A program made the position numbers and the translations under genes. A stretch of 64,000 nucleotides of DNA, from the NCBI GenBank assembly GCA_030272155.1, contig CP126204.1, positions 2,099,501 through 2,163,500 of the forward strand, written 5' to 3'. The stretch is from Tetradesmus obliquus (lineage: Eukaryota > Chlorophyta > Chlorophyceae > Sphaeropleales > Scenedesmaceae). This document shows positions 24,101 to 38,817 of this stretch, piece by piece (positions within the stretch are counted from its first letter, which is position 1; each line of letters starts with the position of its first letter). Under the pieces are notes generated by a model. The model worked only from the letters and a program-made list of their open reading frames with translations, was not told the DNA's origin and ran no database searches.

Positions 24101-25112
24101 ACCGCGGCTCTGAGGTCCAATCAAGCGAAACACAACATTTGCCGGCAGTGACGTGCCTATAGCAAGCATACAATGCGCAGCAGCCGCTGTAGTCACAGGA
24201 GGCTGTGGTGCAGACCAGATGCCTTATATACCACGGCATGCAGCAGCTACAGCTGGCTAGTCAGGACAAACTCACTACAGCCCGCGCTGCAGCGCCCTCT
24301 GCACTGCAGCAGGAGCGCCAGGCGCAACTCAAAGTGTGTAAGCAACTGTGCAGACAACTCTATGCAAGCAGTGCTTGTCGGTCAAACCAACTCACCAAAG
24401 ACAAGAGGCGAATGCACACAAAATGTGTGCCCAACCCTTTGCCACAGCAGTCAGCACAGGAACTTCACACAAACCTGGCCGCATGCCCACATGATGCCAT
24501 TCGCAGGCACGCCAACAGCGTTGAAACCGCAGCCTGCGCTGCTTAGCAACACCTGCATGCGTGCAATGCTGCGCATACATGGCACACCACTGCACAATCG
24601 TTGCAGCTGCCAGCTGCAAGCCATACTTCCCAGCCCTGCAGCTACCTCGCTGCATCTACACACACGCACGCACACACGCACGCACGCACGCACGCACGTA
24701 CACACGCACACTCAAATTCAACTCATCTCTGCCCAATGCCACCCCTGCATGTGCCGCAACACAAGGCCCATCCCTGAGGCACCATCAAACATGGCTGTGC
24801 TATTGGCGCAACAGCAGACAGCGGGGTAGTGGCCACGTCACAACCGCACACGACAAGCCGACGTCATCATGCACGCAGTGGATTTGAACCCATAACAGGC
24901 ATTGCCACTCTACAGCAACTCCTGTATAGCAAGCAATCCCTCAACAAGCCTTCCATAGCTTGCCCCACACCTTTTGCCACCAGCAGCAGCTCCCACGCAA
25001 TTGACTGTTCCCAATTGCATTCACACACCCCACCCACAACGCTCGCAGACGCATTCAGATCCGCTGCAAGCAAGCGCAGCAAGCGCAACAAGCAAGCTGC
25101 TTGCCACAGGGC
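21141..25112. other. Gene-poor 4-kb intergenic region
   Basis: No reading frame with family motifs or joinable exons was found on either strand. The right side must include the 3'UTR of the minus-strand CBM20 gene, but I saw no TGTAA on the minus strand to mark its end. Short features are a CAGCAG run near 21295, an AT-richer stretch at about 23660-24020, and a CA/CG-type simple repeat at 24658-24712. A GGATTTGAACC motif at 24888-24898 resembles a tRNA T-loop in reverse, but no cloverleaf forms around it. Confidence 0.55.
24658..24712. repeat. ACACGC/ACGC simple repeat
   Basis: Alternating CACACGCACG units over about 55 bases; alternating purine-pyrimidine throughout. Confidence 0.9.
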
Positions 25113-25786
25113 TCATGCAGCCAGCAGATGTCCCATGTGCCGCTTCGCATCCGCAAGCTCTCTGTCAGCTTTCAGCATCAGCGGATGCGTAGGATCAGCC
25201 AGGCTATCTAGCAGCTCCGCTGACTGCTGCAGTGCCCGGTCCACGCCTCCAAAAGCCTCAGCGCGCGCATCTGCGCTGCCATTCACGCCAGCAAAGCAGC
25301 CCGGGCCAAAGCCACTGCCGCTGCTGCCAGAAGCAGCAGCAGCAGCAGCAGCAGCAGCAGATGCAGGTGCAGGCTCCGGAACGAAGCCCTGCATGGCTGC
25401 AATCTGCTCCATTGGCATTGGCTCGTCATCATCAGCAGCTGCTGGCGCATCCCAGACTGCTGCAGCTGCTGCTACTGGCTCTGCTGCTGCCGCGGGCAAA
25501 CCCTGCTGCTGCTGCTGCTGCTGCTGCTCTTCCTCGTCATCATACAGGTGTGCTAGATCGCACGGCTCCGTGCTGCTGCTGTCGCTGCAGTTCATGCAGC
25601 TGCAGATGGCATCTGCAAGGCATAAACAAGCCTCCTCGCAGTCGTCGCTCAGCAGCGCAGCAGCAATCTCGTCCTCTGAAGCAGACGCAAGCGAAGATCC
25701 TGGCGAGCCTGACGGCGAGCGCCTGCCGCTGCTGCTGTTTAGTGATGTTGCTGCTGCCGCCGCCGCCGCCGCCGCTGCTGCGATGC

Positions 25787-25818
<32 letters not shown>

Positions 25819-26302
25819 TTCATCGATGCTGCCGCCGCCGCTGCTGCTGCAATGCTGCCAGGAATAGCTGCAGAGGGTGGCATGATAGCTGCTTGCTTTG
25901 CAATGGCAAAGACATCAACGGGTGCCAGCCGCTGCTGCCGCTGCTGCTGCTGTAGAGGTGCTGCAGCTGCTTCTGCCTCCGCAGCCATCGCTGCCGCTGC
26001 TGCTGTCAGCTGCTCCTGCAGCTGCAGTGCTGCTGTCACATCTGCTTCATCAGCAAAGCCCTGGTCATCAAAGCTTGTAGTCAGCAGCTCCACAGGCAGC
26101 GGTGTGGTGCCTTGGCTGAATTGCTGCTGCAGACCCTGCAAGTTGCTGCTGCTGCTGCTGCCGCCGTTGTTTGACAGGGCAGCGAGTGCTGCAGCAAGCT
26201 CATGCTGCAGCTGTGGCAGCAGGTTGGCCACATCCTGTGACAGAGAATCTAGGGGGCCTGACTGCTGAGGGTGGAAGCTGCTGACCATGTTCATGCTGAG
26301 TG

Positions 26303-26345
<43 letters not shown>

Positions 26346-27586
26346 AACTGCCGCTTCACTTGACGCAGCAGCAGACACGCTGCTGCTGCTGCTGCTGCTG
26401 CTGGGTGTGAAGCATGCAATGTTATTCTGCAGCAGCACAGGGCTCGCAGCAGCCGGCGTCTTGCTGCCGCTGCTGCCGCCAGCTGCACGCCGGCGTTGCT
26501 GCTGCTGCGAGGGCACTGGCACGCCGATTTCGTGCACTTGCCGGCTCTCATGGGCCCAGCTGTCCGTCACATGCACCAGGAAGCCAGCGCTGCGCAGGCA
26601 CAGTGTGTTATTTGCGCCCTCTTGCCACCTCACCACGCCGCCTTGCTGATCGAGCACGACGTATTTGTACTCCACGTCAGACCTGCGGTAAAAATGTGTG
26701 TATGTGTGTGTGTGTGGCAGGGCACATGCGGTTGAGTGCGGAGATGAGGGCACATGCGGTTCACTAGCAGTGGCAGGTGAAGGGCCTAGCTATGTGTCAA
26801 ACCTGTGTCTGTGTGGCTGAAGACCAGCTGACAGGTACCAGCTAGTATAGCAGCAGATAGGCTGGTGCTATGTGGCATGAGAAGCAGCTAGCTAGCTGCT
26901 AGGCAGCCTCTGGCAGCCACTGATGACTAATCAAATGCTCAGCACAGTGCCAGCTCCAGCGGAACCCCATCATTTGAGTGCATGCATGCCTGCTGGAACC
27001 TATGATGTAACGCCAAGGCCTTACCCATAGGGCAGCGACAGCACGACAGTCCAGGTGTCCTGGGCCTCTGGGCCCCCGCATGTCATGGGCACAGCAGCAG
27101 ATGTCAACCAGCTGGTGTGGCTGCCCACAACTGCTAGCCGGCTGCCGAAATCGGCCTTGTAATGAACCTCCAGATGCACCTCGACAGCTGCAGGATCAGA
27201 CGAAGCCGGGTAATGAGCATGTGACTGTGCCACGACAGGCAACAGCATTCTCAGGCAGCATGTTCGCTCCGGCAGCTTTCAAACTGATTATATATGCATT
27301 TAGGGTAGATCAAACGCTCACCTTGCTGCTGCTGATAAGGCTGCGATTGTGTGAGCACCGGGGAGGTGCTGGCATAGTCTGCATAGTAAGCAGCCACGTC
27401 CGCATGCAGCGGATGCACCTCCACAGCTGCTGCTCCTAAAGGACGCAAATCGCCAGCATGCCTCGTTCGCCGGCTATTGCTACGGAAGGTGCCACGGGCG
27501 GTAGAAGCAGCAGGTGCCACGAGGCACTGCGAGCTGCTGCTTGCCACAGAGCGCTGGCTAACACTATAAGCCGATAACGGAGCCAT
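25113..27586 (-). CDS. CBM20 starch-binding-domain protein with long low-complexity C-terminal region
   Basis: Three exons on the minus strand: 27586-27322, 27187-27025 and 26682-25113, giving 665 residues. Residues 1-60 are Ser/Ala/Arg-rich (MAPLSAYSVSQRSVASSSSQ), fitting a plastid transit peptide. Residues about 90-180 are a CBM20 domain: VHLEVHYKADFGSRLAVVGS, then DTWTVVLSLPYG, VEYKYVVLDQQGG and RWQEGANNTLCL carry the family's conserved aromatic and Gly-Asn positions for binding starch chains. The remaining ~480 residues are dominated by Gln, Ala and Ser runs coded by CAG/GCA/AGC repeats, with short complex islands (LPVELLTTSFDDQGFADEAD, GSGFGPGCFAGVNGSADARA, KADRELADAKRHMGHLLAA). No catalytic domain is visible, so a scaffold or starch-granule/pyrenoid-starch binding role is inferred. 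It is divergent from SART1, 400 bases apart. Confidence 0.82.
26307..26342. repeat. CTG/CAG tract coding for a Gln run in the CBM20 protein
   Basis: Twelve uninterrupted triplets, CAG in the sense (minus) direction, encode a polyglutamine run. Further Gln, Ala and Ser runs from the same triplet family occur between 25330 and 26470. Confidence 0.95.
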
Positions 27587-27986
27587 CTTACACGTACACG
27601 GGTTGTAGATTGCCACTAGGAGAACGCTTAGGAGGAACGGCAGTAGATTACTAGCACATTGCGTGTGAGGGAGTCAGCCATTGCCACAGTGCAAAGATCT
27701 ACGAGCAAATACTGCTGAAATACCTGGGCAACAGCTCCTTCTGTCAAGTGCGAAGTTCTGGTTCAGGTCTGGGCAGAGTAACAGGGAGGCCAGGGAGAGG
27801 TTGCGTGCACTCCTGGCTGCTCTTATCATTGGTTTTGTGCTAGGAATGACGTTTGTACTGGGTCTGGAGTTGCCTGCAGTGCGAAGCTGCTTGCTTTACT
27901 CACGCAGTTCCCGCAAAGTGGTGCATCGCACGTGCTGGTAGGCGTTGATACAGCCAATAAGCTACCGATAAGGAAGGGAGCTCAAC
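27587..27986. promoter_or_regulatory. Divergent promoter region between CBM20 gene and SART1
   Basis: 400 bases between two start codons on opposite strands. No obvious TATA box. It must hold both promoters and 5'UTRs. Confidence 0.5.
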
Positions 27987-28056
27987 ATGGCGGATGAGGT
28001 GGTGGAGCTCAGCATTGAGGAGACCAACAGGTGAGCTGTTGCACCTGTTGCACCTG

Positions 28057-28095
<39 letters not shown>

Positions 28096-30176
28096 AGTGT
28101 TCATGCTTGTCCACCTGTGAGGACTGGACTTTGCAGGCAACCATTTAAAATCTGTGTCGGTGTCTAGTGGGTTCGTGATGCAAGCATGCATGTGCTGTTC
28201 AAGTGCTGTTGTGGCGAGCAGCACATCAAACGCATGGGTTGTTTGCGCATGCAGCGCAGCTAATGCATAGCCTGCCATGCTGCTTCCTCCTCAGTACAGC
28301 ACCCTGTCACTCATCTTCATCATTGCACACCGTGGCCAGCCGCGCGCTGCTAAGCTGTGCCTCTGTTGTGCATAAAACACACTGTTTGCTGCATTATTGC
28401 GCAGGCTGCGTGCTTCTCTGGGCCTGAAACCGCTCAGCTCAGGGCCACCAGCAGCTGCTAAGCTCCAGCCCAAGCCGGTGAGAAGCAACTCAGCAGAGCT
28501 ATAGCAGCTAGCGTCAGTATGATGAACTGATTGCAGGCATGGACACACAGCTATGGGTTGCTAAAGGTACCTGTACCTCTGTGCAGTCCACACCACAGCA
28601 CGGTGCATTTCAGTATCAGGCTTTACATGATCCCATGACTAGGTGGTGCTTAGCACAACTGCTTGCACGCCGTAGCCGGATTGCATCTGCTTCGGCACAT
28701 ATGCATGTGCTCATGACGTCAACGTGTGCACTTGTCATTATTCTGCAACGTGCAAATTGCAGGAAGCCAAGCCGGAGGTAGATGCGGATGAGCTGCGCAG
28801 CAAGCTTCAAGAGTGAGTGGCAGCAGTGTTCCGCGCAGTCAGCAGCTGCATGTGCAACATGACTTTAGGCAGATTATCACCACCAGCAGCAGCAGCAGCA
28901 GCAGCAACGTGCTGAGGCGGCAATGGAAGCAGCAGCTTCAAGAGTGAGTGGCAGCAGCAAGCAGCACATGGTCTGCTGTCGCTGGTGTTGGTGGCACACT
29001 TATGGGCAGCTTCAGCAGCAGCAGCTGCAGCTGCACTTTCTGTGGAACCATCTTGCCTGCAGTTGCTGTGGTGTTCGTCCACATTCAGCCCTGCACAATT
29101 GCAGCGCTGCATGCATGTGGTGCGTCAAATGCTTGCCTTTAAATGCATGTGTGATGTGCGCGCACACCCACTCCCCGCCTGCCTGCCTGCCTGCCTGCCA
29201 CACTGCATGCAGTAAGCGGGAGAAGCGGCGGCGAGAGGCAGAGCTCCGCAAAACTAAAACGCTTGGCGAGGCATCTGCAGATGTTGATGATGTGGCAAGC
29301 TGGATCAGCAAGATCAAGCCGGGCCAGGCAGCAACAGCAGATGCAGCAGCAGCAGCGGCGGCAGGCGGCAAACCCGCCAAGCGTGCGCGGCGAGGCGATG
29401 CAGCAGCAGCAGCGGCAGCAGGGGATGAAGCAGAGCACACAGCAGCTGATCTGGCAGGCGTTTCAGTCAAGCATAATCTGGGGGACTTAGCAGAGGGTGA
29501 GACAGTGGTGCTGACGCTAGCAGATGCAGGCATCCTGGATGAAAAGGGAGAGCTTGCTGATGGGCCAGATCAGCTGGTGGATGTGCTGAGCATGCAGGAG
29601 AAGGCTCGCAGGAAAGCCCGCGCAGCAGCAACCAAGACAGCAAAGCCGCTGTGGGAAGAAGATGGAAAGATTCGGGGGCTGTTAGATAAGTATGATGAGG
29701 AAGAGGAGGAGGCAGCTGCAGCGTTTGATGCAGCGGGGCAGCTGCAGGCGCAGCAGCGGCGCGAGGAGGAGCTGCGCAAGCGGCTGGCTGCAGGAAAGGC
29801 GCTGCTTGCAGGAAACGATCCTGCAGGCGGCGCCGGCGGGCTTCCTGCAAGCAGCGACTACTACACAGCAGAGGAGGCCGCAGCCATGAAAGGCGGCGGC
29901 AAAGAGAAGAAAAAGAAGAAGCGGAAGCTGCGGACCACCAAGGTTTCTGCAGATGAAGAGCCAGAGGCAGCAGCAGGGCTGGACCTAGATGCATTAGAAG
30001 CAGCAGCAGCGGCAGAGGGAGCAGCAGACTTAGGCAGCAGGGATGCGCGCGAGCAGCGGCGGAAGGATGCTGACGCTGCACGCGCAGCAGCGCAAGCAGA
30101 TAGGGCTGCACGCTTCGAAGCAGCTCTGGGCCGTGCTAACATTGTTTCAGAGGCTCTGAGGCCTTCCAAGGCTGCT

Positions 30177-30208
<32 letters not shown>

Positions 30209-30881
30209 CGACGAAGGTTCTGACGATGCCGATGATGAGCTCGCAGCTTCGCTGGCGCGTGCGCGGCGGCTGGCACAGAAACCGGCGGGCGGCAGCGGCA
30301 GCGAGGCAGCAGCAGCAGCGGGCGGCGGCAGTGAAGCAGCAGCAGCAGCAGATGCTGGTGATGCTGGGTCTTCCTCTTTTGAGGAGATGGCAAAGCAGCT
30401 AGCAAAGAAGCGAGAGGAGGATGAAGCAAAGCTGCGGGAGCAGCTTGCGGCAGGTGCGCGGGGCTTGTTTGTATGTGCACATTGCTGCAGAAGCTGCACG
30501 GGGTTTGTTTGTATGCGAATAACTGGTGCTGGGCGGATGCAAGGTGTGCAGCTGCAGGACGTGGGGTTTGGCCGTAGCTGTGCAGCTGGGCATGCATTCA
30601 TATCTCAGGCCTGGTTAATGCAGAGCACTGCACTGGCTGCGCATTGTGTAGCAAGCAGCATGTTTTGTTATGGCTTCTTAGCCTCCACTGCATATCCACT
30701 CTGGCAGCCAATGATGCTCTCCCGCTGCTGTTGCTGCTGCTGCGCGCACTGCTGCTGCTGCTGGCTGCGCTTCTGCAGGCACCACAGATGCCTTCACAGA
30801 GACCACCGAGTTTGTGCGCAGCATCCAAGTGACAGGCCCCAAGGCAGCAGAAGACGGCAGCAGCTACATGGATGTTGACGA

Positions 30882-30912
<31 letters not shown>

Positions 30913-33591
30913 CCGCTGCCGCCGCCGCCGGCAGAGGTCAAGCCGCCGGCGGCAGCAAAGCAGCAGCGCAAGTACCGGAAGGGAGGCTGGGTTGCTGCAG
31001 ACGGGCAGGAGGATGAGGAGCAGCAGGTGCGCTGCTGGTATGATGCAGCTGCATTTCAATGCAGGCTTCAAAAGCCCAGCCAGCGACCATTTGGGAGACG
31101 TGCTTGCGTAACCAGTAGACGGGGCAGTGTGGATGCTGTGTATGTTGCATGATGCAGGGTTTAAAGCGCTGCTTGGGGCATGGCTTGCTGCGTGCTGCTT
31201 CGTTAATCAGAGGTAGGCAGTCGGATGTGTGCAGATAAGGACACATGCACAATAGACCAAGCCAGGCATAGTATGCCATCAGTGCCTGACCAGCCGGCAG
31301 ACATGGCTTGTACTTTCGCACCAGCCATGCAGTCCAGCAGCGCACATGCCCAGATATAGCACTAGGCTAAGTACATTGTCTGTTTCGGACATGTTTGCAT
31401 GCACTCACTGCTGATGCCCTGCTACTCACTGCTGCTGCTGCTGCTGCTGCGTCCTCAGGCTGATGCGGAGGCTGATGCTGCTGCTGCCAGCAGCAAGCGG
31501 CCAGCTCCGGAGCTTGAGGATACAGGCGTGGTGGGGGAGCGGGCCATTGGCAAAGGTGAGTGTTGCGCTGCTGCCTTTATGCAAACAGCAACATATGTTC
31601 CGTAGCTGTGCTTGAATGCCAAGAGGGATGCCCATGTGCTGTGCTTGAATGCCAAGAGGGATGCCCATGTGCTGTGCTTGAATGCCAAGAGGGATGCCTA
31701 TGTGCTTTTGCCACGGTGGAGCCTGTGCAGGATGATAGTTGAAGCACTATGGGCAAGTGAAGTGCAGTGCAGTGCATATACACTGTGTGTATGCTTTCCT
31801 GGCCTTGCTTGCTGTCTTTCTGACTACTTTTGGCTGTCTCTTCAGGCCTGGCGGCGTGCTTCAGTGCTTAAGTGACAAAGGGAGGCTATGCACTGTATAT
31901 GCTGTCCGCACCTCTATCATCCTTTACTATTTGCCGTCTCTACAGGTCTGGCGGCTTGCCTGGGCCTGCTCAAGGACAAGGGCACCCTGAAAGACAAGAT
32001 GCAATGGACTGTCCTTACCTCCTTCTGCCTGTTGCTGCTTGTGTGCAGGCCTTGCCGCTTGCCTGGGCCTGCTCAAGGACAAGGGCACCCTGAAAGACAA
32101 GATGCAATGGACTGTCCTTACCTCCTTCTGCCTGTTGCTGCTTGTGTGCAGGCCTTGCCGCTTGCCTGGGCCTGCTCAAGGACAAGGGCACCCTGAAAGA
32201 CAAGATGCAGTGGGCGGGCCGCACCAATGACAAGAAGCCAGTGGCCCTCATCGGGCTGCATGACGTGTACACGGGCGGCAGCCACGAGGACGCGATGAGT
32301 CAGCGCATCGAGGTGGCGCTGACGCAGCGCGACGAGTTTGGGCGCGTGATGACACCCAAGGAGCGCTTCAGGGTCATGTGCCACCAGTGAGTGCTGCTGA
32401 TTGTGGATTGTTTTTGAACCTAGCTGCGTTGGTGTTGTTGCTGCCGCCAGGTGCGTGCCTGCTGCTGGGTTGATGTATCGTAAGAGCGCCCCGCGTCAGC
32501 TGCATTGCTGTTGGTGGCATGTTGACAACTCCTCAACTGCTCCTAACCGCCACCAATTATCCTTCGCCGGTCCACGGCAAGTCTCACAGCAAGAACAAGC
32601 AGGGGGAGGGGCAGCGCAAATACTTGCAGGAGGTAGCCATTGCTGCTTGGGGCATGTCCTCCACCCTCTGAATCCCATCTGTTCTGTGTTCAGTTTGCAC
32701 ACACAGGTTTTTCAGCAAGCTGCCTACCAGGAGTGGTGCGTTTTCAATTGCTTTGTTGTCGCACATCCTCACTTTAAAAACCGCCGCTGTTCACCATGCA
32801 CAATGCAGGTTCCACGGCAAGCCGCCCAGCAAGAACAAGCAGGAGGAGCGGCAGCGCAAGTACCTGGAGGAGGTGGCCATTGCTAAAGCCACCACCAGCG
32901 AGGACCCTTCAGCGGAGCTGGACCGGCTCAAGGCCCTGCAGCGCAGCACGGGCAGCGCCTACATCCCGCTCACAGGTGGGTGGCGCGGTTCAGGTGGCTT
33001 CTACGGGTTGTAGGCAAGATATTTTGAGGCATCTGAGGGGTTTTGGAGGATGTGGAGGTTGTTAGAGGATGGCTTTGAAAGCACCCCTCGGCAGAGCTGG
33101 ACCGGCTCAAGGCACTGCAGCGCAGCACGGGCAGCGCATACATCCCGCCCACAGGTAAGGCAGGCGTAGCATCATGCATGTGCAAAGCAGTTTTAATGGC
33201 ATCAAGTTCAGAGTTTTTGAGGGAAAAGGCTCGGCAACAGCAGAGCGTGCACACAGGCACACACTTGAGTTGTACAACCAGATCCTGCAGCACTGACTGT
33301 CTCCTGCACTGCTGCCACCGCCCACTGTTGCTTTCAAAACGCACCCTCACAATCACAGGCAAGGGCAGGCTAGGAGTTGGCGGCTCGCACGGCGAGGACC
33401 CCCTCTCTGGCCTCGCAACAGCGCGCAGCGGCGCAGGCGGCGCCAGTGTGGCGCCTACACCGGTGCTTGGCGGCGGCCTGACGCCGCTGTCCGGCGTGCG
33501 CAAGGTGGAGGCAATGCTTGGCATCAGCAAGCCTGGCGGCAGCAGCAGCAGCGGCAAGGGCAGCATGCTGCCGCCTGCGCCACGCAAGTAG
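27987..33591 (+). CDS. SART1: SART1/Snu66 homologue, U4/U6.U5 tri-snRNP splicing factor
   Basis: Nine exons: 27987-28030, 28405-28477, 28763-28812, 29213-30453, 30779-31026, 31459-31555, 32152-32386, 32809-32975 and 33359-33591, giving 795 residues without the optional exon at 33095-33154. The start MADEVVELSIEETNRLRASL and LGLKPL match the SART1 signature. ELRSKL..KREKRRRE..KTLGE aligns with the next conserved block without gaps and fixes the exon 3 to exon 4 junction. TETTEFVRSIQ, then GLAACLGLLKDKG, YVL-equivalent region, RDEFGRVMTPKERFRVMCHQ and FHGKPPSKNK are the C-terminal SART1 domain. The protein joins the tri-snRNP to the spliceosome in the nucleus. Exon 4 has added Ala-rich runs coded by GCA repeats. 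Introns 1, 3, 6, 7 and 8 and the 3'UTR contain partial copies of adjacent exon edges (separate entries). The stop TAG at 33589-33591 belongs to a family of copied 3' ends. Confidence 0.9.
28058..28095. repeat. CTG tract in SART1 intron 1
   Basis: About twelve CTG triplets in sense orientation, close to the donor of exon 1 and far from the acceptor, preceded by a small GCACCTGTT duplication. Confidence 0.9.
28935..28957 (+). repeat. Copied 5' splice site of SART1 exon 3
   Basis: These 23 bases repeat exactly 28804-28826: the last bases of exon 3 (GCTTCAAGA), the donor GTGAGTGG and the following CAGCAG. The copy lies 131 bases downstream in the same intron. Joining exon 3 directly to 29213 gives a gap-free match to SART1, so the copy is taken as a decoy donor. 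Confidence 0.85.
31606..31707 (+). repeat. 34-bp minisatellite x3 in SART1 intron 6
   Basis: Three nearly identical units containing CTTGAATGCCAAGAGGGATG, starting about 31606, 31640 and 31674. The middle and outer units differ by one or two bases at their ends. Confidence 0.9.
31846..32151 (+). repeat. Tandem array of the SART1 exon 7 start with its acceptor
   Basis: The acceptor and first ~65 bases of exon 7 (coding GLAACLGLLKDKGTLKDK) occur at 31946, 32049 and 32152. The first two units are 103 bases each and nearly identical, including 38 bases of intron. A more degenerate unit starts at 31846 (CAG|GCCTGGCGGCGTGC). All carry an AG acceptor in the right phase. Only the last copy reads on in frame into the rest of the SART1 domain, so it was chosen as exon 7; the others are followed by no good donor. 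Confidence 0.88.
32569..32645 (+). pseudogene. Degenerate copy of SART1 exon 8
   Basis: About 77 bases resembling 32807-32884 (start of exon 8). CCACGGCAAG, CAGCAAGAACAAGCAG, GCAGCGCAAATACTTGCAGG and GAGGTAGCCATTGCTGC are recognisable with roughly a dozen substitutions and a one-base loss near the start. The base loss shifts the frame, so it cannot replace exon 8. Confidence 0.85.
33095..33154 (+). CDS. SART1: Possible additional SART1 exon (8b), intact copy of the end of exon 8
   Basis: A 60-base copy of the last part of exon 8 (32916-32975), preceded by CTCGGCAG and followed by GTAAGG. It is open, begins and ends in codon phase 1 exactly like the junction it would split, and would insert ELDRLKALQRSTGSAYIPPT. 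It differs from the parent mainly by CTC to CCC (Leu to Pro). Whether it is spliced in cannot be told from the sequence. Confidence 0.45.
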
Positions 33592-33656
33592 GAGAGTCGT
33601 GGCAGCGGAGCTGCTGCTGCGGCTGATGGTTTTTGCATGGCTTTAACTGGCATTCG

Positions 33657-34009
33657 CCACAGCGTGCAGCGGCGCAGGCGGCGCCACAGTAGTGCCAGCA
33701 TGGCGCCTTCGCCTGTGCTTGGCGGTGGCTTGACGCCGCTGGCAGGCACGCGCAAGGTGGAGGCGATGCTGGGCATCAGCAAGCCTGGCGGCAGCAGCAG
33801 CGGCAAGGGCAGCATGCCGCCGCCTGCCTTGCGCAAGTGAGGCGATGCTGGGCATCAGCAAGCCCGGCGGCAGCAGCGGCAGCGGCAAGGGCAGCATGCT
33901 GCCGCCTGCACCGCGCAAGTAATCAGGTTTGGGGGATGCTGGGGATCGCCAAGCCTGGTTGGGGCAGCAGCCGCAAGGGTAGCATGCTGCTGCCTTCACC
34001 ACGCAAGTA
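33657..34009 (+). repeat. Three serial copies of the SART1 terminal exon in the 3'UTR
   Basis: After the stop at 33591, the 3' part of exon 9 recurs with decay: 33657-33840 (ending CGCAAGTGA), 33841-33921 (ending CGCAAGTAA) and about 33937-34009 (ending CGCAAGTAG). Shared words are AGGTGGAGGCGATGCTGGGC, ATCAGCAAGCC and GGCAAGGGCAGCATG. Each unit keeps its own stop codon. Confidence 0.9.
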
Positions 34010-34600
34010 GGCAGGGGCGTGGCAGCCGAGCTGCTGCTGCGGCTTGGGTTTTGCATGGCACTTTTCAGGGTTGCAAAGCTGTGCTTCGCGCCGCTCTATG
34101 GGTTGCTTTGCTGCTGGGTTGTTGCATGAGTGTGCGTCATGTTGTGGGTCGGATGATGCTGGGACAACTGGATGCGCTGGCAGCTGTCATACGGCAGCCG
34201 CGCTTGGTGCATCATATGGTGTTGTTGTGAGCACGTAGAACTGCAGCCATATGTTGCTTGTGTAGCGGCATGGCACTTAGCACGGCTCACTGCTGCGATC
34301 AGCTACGCTTCTAGTATGCCTGTGCGCCTTGCAGTGCATTGGCCTCAGCAGTAGGGTGGGCATCGCATGTGCACGTGTCCTGCGCTTAACAGTCGGCTGC
34401 TGTAGCACCACTATTGCTGACGTGTGCTGGTTGCACAGGTGTGGACGTATGTGTGCTTGTACTGGTGCCGTTCTTAAGATGTTCCTTGCAACTGTGCATG
34501 CGTGGCTTTCAAAGCAGATGTCTTTTGGGGCAGGGTTGCCTTGCTTCATGGCTATGCTGGCCTGCTAGTACGCTACTGCACCTGCTGCAAAGCAGGTTTT

Positions 34601-34605
34601 TGTAA
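34601..34605 (+). terminator. TGTAA signal of SART1
   Basis: First clear TGTAA after the stop, giving a 3'UTR of about 1 kb that includes the copied exon ends. It lies 290 bases from the stop of the convergent TTLL9 gene. Confidence 0.45.
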
Positions 34606-34895
34606 CACAGCCAGTCATCAGGTCAATGAGACATCAAGGCTTGCCATTGCACGTGCTTGCTAATCTTCAGAGCTGCTGTCAGCGATGGTCCAGCAGCTAT
34701 TTCCCAGCACCAATCAGCCTCAACGGCGCCCACAACCGGTTAACTTGACACGCAGCAACACTGCCACAGTATGGCCTACTCAATATTCAGCTGGCTGGAT
34801 CGCGCAGCCAGCTTGTTGCAAGCTCAGCTCCTGTACTAAAACTACTGCGCCAAGCAGGATCGCCATACAAGCATATCTTCAAGCTAGCATCGCTG

Positions 34896-38817
<3,922 letters not shown>

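Noticed and set aside
24860-24960. tRNA-like T-loop (GGTTCAAATCC on the minus strand, 24898-24888)
   Set aside because: The flanking bases do not form a T-stem, and the distance to a possible D-arm-like word (GTAGAG) is too short for a cloverleaf.
25113-26682. Suspicion that the repeat-rich part of the CBM20 gene is intron or non-coding
   Set aside because: The frame stays open for 1569 bases in phase with the CBM20 exons, with complex islands between the repeats and a proper stop.
28878-28943. CAG-rich segment as a regular SART1 exon
   Set aside because: Skipping it gives a gap-free alignment of ELRSKL...KTLGE to SART1; including it adds unmatched residues.
31888-32150. Long frame across the exon 7 copies coding repeated LPGPAQGQGHPERQ-like peptides
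   Set aside because: It is the wrong frame of the tandem exon copies; the correct frame in the last copy matches SART1.
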